Assembly (NCBI GenBank): GCA_902496185.1
Contig: CABUZX010000001.1
Location: forward strand, 112,871-176,870
Origin: an uncultured Subdoligranulum sp.
Lineage (GTDB): Bacteria; Bacillota; Clostridia; Christensenellales; CAG-314
Length of the DNA: 64,000 bases
Direction: 5' to 3'
The notes beneath the pieces were generated by a model. It saw nothing but the letters and a program-made list of their open reading frames with translations, was not told the DNA's origin and did no database searches. Below are positions 58,567 through 64,000 of this stretch, in pieces. Made by a program: the position numbers and the translations under genes. Every line of letters starts with the position of its first letter. Position 1 is the stretch's first letter.

Positions 58567-59229
58567 TTATTCAACCTCCTCTGCTGTTTGCATAATTTCC
58601 AATTTGTTTTTACGCAATATCTCGCTTTTTTTACGTATCGAACGTCTTTCAAAAAAATTATTAATTAGGACAAATATGGCAATAAATAGTCCATAGGTCA
58701 AAAAAGCGCCCGACGCGGAAGAAAAAAATTCAATTTTAAAATTCCATAATTGCACACCAAAAATACTACCTTTTCCCAAAATCTCTCTAACCGCGCCCAA
58801 AATAGTTAGCGCAAGGGTAAATCCCAAGCCCATAAATAATCCGTCAAGTCCTGCATAAATAATTTTGTTATGACTCGCAAAAGATTCCGCCCGCGCAAGA
58901 ATAATACAATTCACTACTATTAACGGCAAAAATACGCCGAGTGTTTCGTATAAATCAGGCAAGAATTTATCCATAACTAAAGACACCACAGTCACAAAAG
59001 TTGCTATAATCAATACGAAAGCAGGAATACGTACCTTGTCTGGAATAGTATTTCTTAATAGGCTAACTAATATATTACTACATATTAATACAAACGTAAC
59101 GGCAAGTCCCATACCTATGCCGTTGATCGCCAACGTTGTAAGCGCTAAAGTCGGACAAGTACCTAAAACCAATTTCAACGTCGGATTTTGACGGACAAGA
59201 CCATCCAAAGCAATATCTTTAACCTTCAT
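58567..59229 (-). CDS. rnfE: Rnf complex subunit E
   Basis: RnfE is the pseudo-symmetric partner of RnfA. The 220-residue membrane protein has LKLVLGTCPTLALTT (cluster Cys) and VVNCIILARAESFAS, and a soluble C-terminal tail of about 30 residues. It starts 11 nt inside the end of rnfG, with GGAGGT, so translation is coupled. Confidence 0.96.
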   Translation of the reverse strand: MKVKDIALDGLVRQNPTLKLVLGTCPTLALTTLAINGIGMGLAVTFVLICSNILVSLLRNTIPDKVRIPAFVLIIATFVTVVSLVMDKFLPDLYETLGVFLPLIVVNCIILARAESFASHNKIIYAGLDGLFMGLGFTLALTILGAVREILGKGSIFGVQLWNFKIEFFSSASGAFLTYGLFIAIFVLINNFFERRSIRKKSEILRKNKLEIMQTAEEVE

Positions 59230-59818
59230 TGAGCATTACCTCCAATACGTTTGAAATGTAATAATACGCACAGTTTATTGCGTTATTTATTGCAATACTG
59301 CTTTTAGTAGCACCCGCAACAACGTTGTTATTCTGTTGGGCTTTGTCAACGGTAAAATAACCGTTTTTGATATCATTGCCAAGGTAAACGTCGTAAAATT
59401 CGTCAGAAAAATTAGACATCAAAGTTTGTCCTTCGTTTTCAGCATACTTTATTTTCAAAAATTCTACAAAGGCGCCGTTATCAAATTTTGCCAACAACCA
59501 CATTGTAACCGTCCCCTCATGAAAGCCGTGATTACCCGTTGTTTTGATAAGATAATTTCCGTCGGCAATCTGATAAACTATATCTACCTTTCCAAATTGA
59601 TTAACGGCGTCGTTAGAAGAAACTTCCAATACGGTATAATTTTGTTCTACTCCGTCGTAAAAATTTTTAATCGTCCTCATTGTACGCTCTTCGGGTGAAA
59701 CGTATAAAATATCGTTTAATATTGCTAACAACCCACCCAATATAGCGCCTATAAGAACTAACACAATCACAGACTTAACCGCAGTTGATTTATTGGTAAA
59801 ATGCGTTTGATTTGTCAT
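59219..59818 (-). CDS. rnfG: Rnf complex subunit G, covalent FMN subunit
   Basis: RnfG carries covalent FMN on a threonine in the extracytoplasmic domain. The 199-residue protein has one N-terminal membrane helix (residues 15-36) and an FMN-bind domain ending in VAGATKSS with acceptor T171. The family motif is usually SGAT or TGAT; here the first residue is Ala, a notable change. The flavin transferase ApbE is not in this window. It overlaps rnfD and rnfE by a few bases. Confidence 0.94.
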   Translation of the reverse strand: MTNQTHFTNKSTAVKSVIVLVLIGAILGGLLAILNDILYVSPEERTMRTIKNFYDGVEQNYTVLEVSSNDAVNQFGKVDIVYQIADGNYLIKTTGNHGFHEGTVTMWLLAKFDNGAFVEFLKIKYAENEGQTLMSNFSDEFYDVYLGNDIKNGYFTVDKAQQNNNVVAGATKSSIAINNAINCAYYYISNVLEVMLNEG

Positions 59819-60807
59819 ATTCTAACCTCCTTTACCTTATTATCGGCTTTTTGCGCGCCAAAAGATTTAGGAATAATCCATTTATCAAGCAAAGGAACTA
59901 AAAAGTTCATTAATAATACTGCAAAAGTAACAACTTCAATTTTGCAAGCCAAACGTAATACTGCAGTCAACAAACCAATTGCAACAAAATAAATATAATT
60001 TCCCAAAGTCGTATTGGGAGTAGTCACGTAATCCGTAGCCATAAATACCGCAACAAACATAAGACCACCGCTCAATATACTCGGCAAAAAATATGCAAAA
60101 TCAAACCCCTTAAGAACAACGGTAAATAGTCCCGTAACAACTACGTAAATTAAAGGCCATTTAAAGTCGATAACTTTACGGACAATCAAATATAAAAATC
60201 CTATAATTATAGCTATTTTGCAAGTTTCACCTATGCAACCTGGAATATTAGTACCAAAAAACAACTCGAGATTTGATACGGTCAAAGCTTCCACTCCGTC
60301 GGTCAATAAGCCCACAACAGGAGTTGCACCAGTAGTAATTTGCCCCGAAACAAGCCAATTATTTGCCATATTGCTCGTCGCGCTACCCAAAAATGATATA
60401 AAAACAAAACATCTACCAGCAATCGCTGGATTTACAATATTGTTACCAGTACCGCCAAAAAGCATTTTTACTATTACTATTGCAAATATACTTGCCAAGA
60501 TAGGTATGTACCAAACTGAATTTGCATTTAAAGATAAGCCAATCAAAAACCCCGTAACGACACTCGTTAGATCGGTATTCAAAGCATCTCTAAAAGTTTG
60601 TTTTCTGCAAAGATTAAATATTACTTCACTCGCAAAGGAAGAAACTATTGCTATCGCCACAACGAAAACAGCTTTTATTCCAAAATAAATTATACCGGCA
60701 ATAAAGCAAGGAATCAAAGCAATAATAACGTCAAGCATAATTTTTCGCGTAGAGGATTTATTAGATATTTGCGGAGAAGCGCTACTCTTAAATTTTATGT
60801 CTTCCAT
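59815..60807 (-). CDS. rnfD: Rnf complex subunit D, covalent FMN membrane subunit
   Basis: RnfD is a membrane subunit related to NqrB with a covalently bound FMN. The 330-residue protein has about ten helices, and the flavinylation motif TTGATPVVG with acceptor T162. It also has PNTTLGNYIYFVAIGLL near the C-terminus. GGAG precedes the ATG. It directly follows rnfC. Confidence 0.95.
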   Translation of the reverse strand: MEDIKFKSSASPQISNKSSTRKIMLDVIIALIPCFIAGIIYFGIKAVFVVAIAIVSSFASEVIFNLCRKQTFRDALNTDLTSVVTGFLIGLSLNANSVWYIPILASIFAIVIVKMLFGGTGNNIVNPAIAGRCFVFISFLGSATSNMANNWLVSGQITTGATPVVGLLTDGVEALTVSNLELFFGTNIPGCIGETCKIAIIIGFLYLIVRKVIDFKWPLIYVVVTGLFTVVLKGFDFAYFLPSILSGGLMFVAVFMATDYVTTPNTTLGNYIYFVAIGLLTAVLRLACKIEVVTFAVLLMNFLVPLLDKWIIPKSFGAQKADNKVKEVRI

Positions 60808-62100
60808 TTACTTTTTCTCCTTCAATTTTGCCTTACAAAGTTTTACGCTTTGAACAATCGTGCGTTTTGCAGGGCAGGAATAAGCACAACAACCACATTC
60901 TATGCAATGTTCCGCGCCGTACTTGACTGCTGTTTTATAATCTCCTGCCAAGGTATAAAAATCTATATACATAGGCATCAAATTCATAGGACACACCTTT
61001 GCGCACCTCGCGCAATTGATACAAGCAGAAGGTTGCATAATATTCGCCTCCTCCGACAATAGCGCCAAAAGTCCACTATCGGTTTTTGACGTAACACCGT
61101 TATCGTCACTTAAAGCAATACCCATCATTGGTCCACCAGCTATCAGTTTTTGGGTATTTCTTTTAATACCGCCACAAAAAGAGAGTATATCCTTATGAAG
61201 AGTGCCGTTTCTTACCAACAAATTTTTTGGATTGTTTATTCCCAAGCCACTCACCGTCATTACCCTACTATATAGAGGCTTATTTAAAACAACTGCTTGA
61301 TATACGGCAAAACAAGTTGCAACATTTTGCACCACTACGCCAACATCCATTGGTAAACCTTTGGTAGGTACCTTGCGTTTGGTACACGCAAAAATAAGTT
61401 GTTTTTCACCACCTTGCGGATATTTCTTTTTTAATAAAACAATTTCTACGTCCGTTTGTTGTTTTAATAATTCGTAAGCTCGTGGCTTATTTTCTTCAAT
61501 ACCTATTACAATTTTATTTATACCCTCTACCGACTTTGCAATCAATTTTGCCCCTTCTACCACCTCACGCGTATACTCAAGCATAAGACGGTTATCGCAA
61601 TTAAGATAAGATTCACATTCTGCCGCATTTACTATCAGCGTATCAACAGGTTTTTGGGGCGAAATTTTAACGTGAGTAGGAAACCCCGCGCCACCTAAAC
61701 CCACTATTCCCGCATCTAAAATACGTTGCTTTATTTCTTTGGGATTGTTTTGATCTATAGGTGGTAGAGTCAATACGTTACCTTCTGAACGCTTTATATG
61801 GATATAATCTGATTGTATCCCAAAATTATTTTTGCGTTTTTCGATACCAATAACTTTTCCGCTTACGGGGGCAAAAACGTTAGCAGACACAAAACCACCC
61901 GCTTTTGCAATAAGTTGACCTTCGTCGACGTGCTCACCCGCCTGCACCAAAGCTATAGCAGGTATTCCGATATGCTGTGACAAACCCACGTAATAATCAT
62001 CCATCAACGGCATTTCTTCTATAGGTAAATTCCTTGTAAGTTCCTTTTTATCGTCAAAATGAACGCCTTTTTTAAAAGTTCTCTTTATAGTCTTTGACAA
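60808..62100 (-). CDS. rnfC: Rnf complex subunit C, NADH-binding Fe-S subunit
   Basis: RnfC is the peripheral subunit that binds NAD and FMN. The 430-residue protein has an N-terminal barrel-sandwich (lipoyl-like) domain and GGAGFPTHVK in the nucleotide-binding region. Two 4Fe-4S motifs are present: CINCARCAKVCPMNLMP near residue 355 and CIECGCCAYSCPAKR near 395. The start is TTG at 62100, because GGAGG lies 7 nt upstream; longer in-frame reading upstream has no family similarity. It heads the operon behind a strong promoter. Confidence 0.95.
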   Translation of the reverse strand: MSKTIKRTFKKGVHFDDKKELTRNLPIEEMPLMDDYYVGLSQHIGIPAIALVQAGEHVDEGQLIAKAGGFVSANVFAPVSGKVIGIEKRKNNFGIQSDYIHIKRSEGNVLTLPPIDQNNPKEIKQRILDAGIVGLGGAGFPTHVKISPQKPVDTLIVNAAECESYLNCDNRLMLEYTREVVEGAKLIAKSVEGINKIVIGIEENKPRAYELLKQQTDVEIVLLKKKYPQGGEKQLIFACTKRKVPTKGLPMDVGVVVQNVATCFAVYQAVVLNKPLYSRVMTVSGLGINNPKNLLVRNGTLHKDILSFCGGIKRNTQKLIAGGPMMGIALSDDNGVTSKTDSGLLALLSEEANIMQPSACINCARCAKVCPMNLMPMYIDFYTLAGDYKTAVKYGAEHCIECGCCAYSCPAKRTIVQSVKLCKAKLKEKK

Positions 62101-62202
62101 AAGTCCACCTCCTATATCAAAAAAATCACATCTTTGCAACGTCGATAAGTTAAATTAAAGTATTGTGAATTATATGGAAATATGCTAAATATTAACGTAA
62201 TA

Positions 62203-62231
62203 ATTATATGATACACTTATCTTAAAGTCAA
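62203..62231 (-). promoter_or_regulatory. Promoter of the rnfCDGEAB operon
   Basis: TTGACT, 17 bp, perfect TATAAT on the minus strand, leaving a leader of about 95 nt before rnfC. Confidence 0.88.
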
Positions 62232-62261
62232 TATCTTGTTAAAAATTTATTATAAAAATTA

Positions 62262-62666
62262 TTATTTTTTTTGTTTCTCTATTATATTTTCGACCTTTTT
62301 ATCTTTAATTATAGCAATAATGCTTTTAACCATCTGCCAAACCCCCAACACAACAAGCAATACGCCAAAACAAATTTTAAGTAATTTTTCATCTGCATTT
62401 TTTGCTAAAATTGCCCCAAAAACAGCAGAAACAACCGCAGGCAATATCAACCATAAAATATTGTTGGTTTTAACTAATCCGTTTTTAAAATGCAGTATCA
62501 AAGCAAACACGGCCATTGGTAAAAAACTAATGAGATTTATTGCTTGTATTGTTTGTTGCGGTATATCCAAAAAACTCAACAACGGTATAAGTAAAGTTCC
62601 GCCTCCCATACCCATACCTCCCAAGATTCCACTTGCAAAACCGAATAATACTAATAATATATTCAT
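62262..62666 (-). CDS. TauE/SafE family permease, second half-length subunit
   Basis: This 134-residue membrane protein has four helices and the TauE/SafE repeat motif GFASGILGGMGMGGGTLLIPLL. Family members are usually about 250 residues with two such halves. Here each half is its own gene, so they probably form a heterodimer. The ATG overlaps the upstream half gene by 4 nt (ATGA). The transported anion (sulfite, sulfonate or similar) is unknown. The C-terminal tail is Lys-rich. Confidence 0.85.
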   Translation of the reverse strand: MNILLVLFGFASGILGGMGMGGGTLLIPLLSFLDIPQQTIQAINLISFLPMAVFALILHFKNGLVKTNNILWLILPAVVSAVFGAILAKNADEKLLKICFGVLLVVLGVWQMVKSIIAIIKDKKVENIIEKQKK

Positions 62667-63028
62667 AAAAACATCCTTACCCCTGCAATCATTAAAATGG
62701 TAGAAAAAATCAATTTAGTTACTTCGCCTTTAAGTTTATTTAAAAGTACTGCCCCTAACACGCCCCCAAAGACAACGCCTATCGTGGCGTATATTATTTT
62801 TTCCAAATCACCGCTCCCGTTTAACAAATATACTATAGCGCTCACTATACTTATAGGCAAAATAACCAACAACGCCGTAGCATGAGCATTTTTTTGTTTC
62901 AACTTACATAGCCAAAGCAAAACCATTACTACCAATATACCACCACCTCCACCCAAAAAACCATTAACGAAACCTATACCAAGACCAAAAATAATCAACA
63001 ACAAAGCTTTAAGTTTAATATTTTCCAA
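62663..63028 (-). CDS. TauE/SafE family permease, first half-length subunit
   Basis: This 121-residue protein has four helices and the repeat motif GFVNGFLGGGGGILVVMVLL, the same glycine-rich signature as the downstream gene. The start is TTG at 63028 with AGGTAGG upstream. Split TauE/SafE pairs are common in Bacillota. It is divergent from the surface protein gene. Confidence 0.83.
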   Translation of the reverse strand: MENIKLKALLLIIFGLGIGFVNGFLGGGGGILVVMVLLWLCKLKQKNAHATALLVILPISIVSAIVYLLNGSGDLEKIIYATIGVVFGGVLGAVLLNKLKGEVTKLIFSTILMIAGVRMFL

Positions 63029-63110
63029 AATTATTACCTACCTATTTGTTTTATTTTGGACAAAATAAAGGAAAATATAAAAAAGAGTTGATTTTATTGA
63101 TTGTATTTTA

Positions 63111-63139
63111 TTGCTTTTTTTTTAATTTTGTATTAGAAT
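63111..63139 (+). promoter_or_regulatory. Putative promoter of the terminal surface protein gene
   Basis: TTGCTT, 17 bp, TAGAAT on the plus strand, leaving a leader of about 70 nt that contains a hairpin. Confidence 0.55.
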
Positions 63140-63151
63140 AAATGAGCATGA

Positions 63152-63180
63152 TGAAAAATTGTGTATATGTCAATTTTTCA
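63152..63180 (+). promoter_or_regulatory. Inverted repeat in the leader of the surface protein gene
   Basis: TGAAAAATTG and CAATTTTTCA (10 bp, perfect) flank a 9-nt loop just downstream of the promoter. It may be an operator or an RNA hairpin; no T run follows, so a terminator is unlikely. Confidence 0.5.
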
Positions 63181-63214
63181 ACCATATTTTACAACTATAT
63201 TTAAGGTGAGCTAA

Positions 63215-64000
63215 ATGAAGAAACAACAAAAAGAAAATCGTTACACTCCTGTTTATTACAAAAAGGGTCAAACTTCAAACGTTTCCGACTCTCGTATGGC
63301 GTCCAAAAAACTTTGGACAATAGTGGTGCTGTGTTTAGCATTAATAAGCGCAATAGTCGCATCTTTGTGCGTTGCTTTGTATGAAGAAGTTATTCCGCAA
63401 AACATTACGTCTACCGCTCCTACGTCGGATTCTAGTAGCTTGAAGATTTCCAATGCAGATTTTAAATACACCTATGCAAATGGTGAAAATTTAAAATATC
63501 CTTTGGTTGCTACCGATTGGACTGTTAAATCAACCTCTAGTCCAAACTCTGTTTCTATGGGCGTAGTTGACACTTCCGATTGGAATAAAGTTGTTGCTGA
63601 TTTAAGCGCAAATAATATTTTGGCTGAAAATGAAAAGTCCAACCCGGAGTACCCCAATTATGACAATGCAACCGGGTTTGATTCTCAAAATAGTAGAATT
63701 TATATGATTAAGAAAGAATCTCTTGTCGAAAATGAGGCAGCAACTTTAATTTCAAAAAGTATTTCTGTCAATTCAGGAGATTATATGAAGATTTCCGTAT
63801 GGGTAAAAACGTACAACGTTAAAGGCAACGGCGCCTTTATTGCGCTCAAAAATAGTTCTTCTGGTACGGCATCTTCAAACTATTATATTATTTATCATAT
63901 CACAGAATCAACCGCAACCGTCACAAACAATGGTTGGGCAAGATACGATTTTTACGTAGAAGGCAACAAAACCTCAAGCAAAACTTTATATCTTGAACTC
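63215..64000 (+). CDS. Membrane-anchored surface protein, N-terminal part (cut by window edge)
   Basis: This frame is open for 262 codons and runs off the right edge. AAGGTGAG precedes the ATG. The product starts with a basic cytoplasmic stretch (residues 1-32) and one membrane helix (34-55), so it is an uncleaved type II anchor or signal. A Ser/Thr-rich linker follows, then an all-beta extracytoplasmic region with SKSISVNSGDYMKISVWVKT, resembling carbohydrate-binding jelly-roll domains (CBM4/9-like). Codon use is slightly less AT-biased than its neighbours. The enzymatic domain, if any, lies outside the window. Confidence 0.75.
   Translation, partial: MKKQQKENRYTPVYYKKGQTSNVSDSRMASKKLWTIVVLCLALISAIVASLCVALYEEVIPQNITSTAPTSDSSSLKISNADFKYTYANGENLKYPLVATDWTVKSTSSPNSVSMGVVDTSDWNKVVADLSANNILAENEKSNPEYPNYDNATGFDSQNSRIYMIKKESLVENEAATLISKSISVNSGDYMKISVWVKTYNVKGNGAFIALKNSSSGTASSNYYIIYHITESTATVTNNGWARYDFYVEGNKTSSKTLYLEL

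Noticed and set aside
1..64000. CRISPR arrays, insertion sequences, prophage or integrative elements
   Set aside because: No direct-repeat array of CRISPR size, no transposase, integrase or phage structural genes, and no flanking inverted repeats were seen; gene order is conserved housekeeping.

Overview
The window looks like a piece of the chromosomal backbone of a low-GC, anaerobic Bacillota (Clostridia-type) bacterium. The evidence is Gram-positive gene order (rpsB-tsf-pyrH-frr; plsX-rnc-smc-ftsY-ylxM-ffh-rpsP-khpA-rimM-trmD-rbgA-rnhB; comM-dprA-topA-trmFO-hslV-hslU; dnaG-rpoD-trmK), strong AGGAGG-type ribosome binding sites, frequent TTG starts, a YlbJ sporulation-type membrane protein, Pta-AckA acetate fermentation and a complete Rnf ferredoxin:NAD oxidoreductase. 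An uncultured gut-type Clostridia lineage is my guess; the sequence alone does not fix the genus. I see no prophage, insertion sequence or CRISPR array. || Layout: 1-3.8 kb (minus) translation factors and small conserved genes; 3.8-6.1 kb a two-gene Fe-S module in which an Rrf2/IscR-type regulator is fused in frame to a cysteine desulfurase, followed by IscU, behind a palindromic operator; 6.1-18.1 kb a ten-gene minus operon comM-dprA-topA-trmFO-hslV-hslU-aspS-rseC-trxA-glyA ending at a strong terminator; 18.2-18.7 kb rplS alone behind an L19-leader-like hairpin; 18.7-30.4 kb the plsX-rnc-smc-SRP-ribosome maturation string; 30.4-30.9 kb an unusual non-coding region with six same-orientation copies of a GTTTCAC core spaced at multiples of about 10.3 bp; 30.9-33.3 kb rpmF, ackA, pta; 33.4-35.6 kb (plus) tmcAL and ylbJ; 35.6-38.6 kb (minus) DAHP synthase, coaD, rsmD, a GNAT acetyltransferase; 38.7-39.4 kb a small PH-like membrane protein and two alanine tRNAs; 39.5-42.1 kb valS; 42.2-44.9 kb (plus) an SsuA/ThiY-type ABC importer; 44.9-57 kb (minus) a YkvI-like permease, a TPR protein, a membrane protein, cdsZ-trmK-rpoD-dnaG, and ppx-maf-actin-like-DUF4349; 57.1-62.2 kb rnfCDGEAB; 62.3-63.0 kb a split TauE/SafE permease; and from 63.2 kb the start of a plus-strand surface protein that runs off the end. 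|| Functionally the window joins ribosome production and maturation, protein export, replication and transcription initiation, Fe-S and redox biology (IscR-IscS/IscU, Rnf, RseC, thioredoxin) and acetate metabolism (Pta-AckA divergent from the acetate-using tRNA enzyme TmcAL). || The points most worth following up are the Rrf2-IscS fusion with its own operator, the helically phased repeat array upstream of plsX, three genes whose start codons lie inside hairpins between genes, a palindrome shared by the pta and tmcAL promoters, and a degenerate MreB-like actin.
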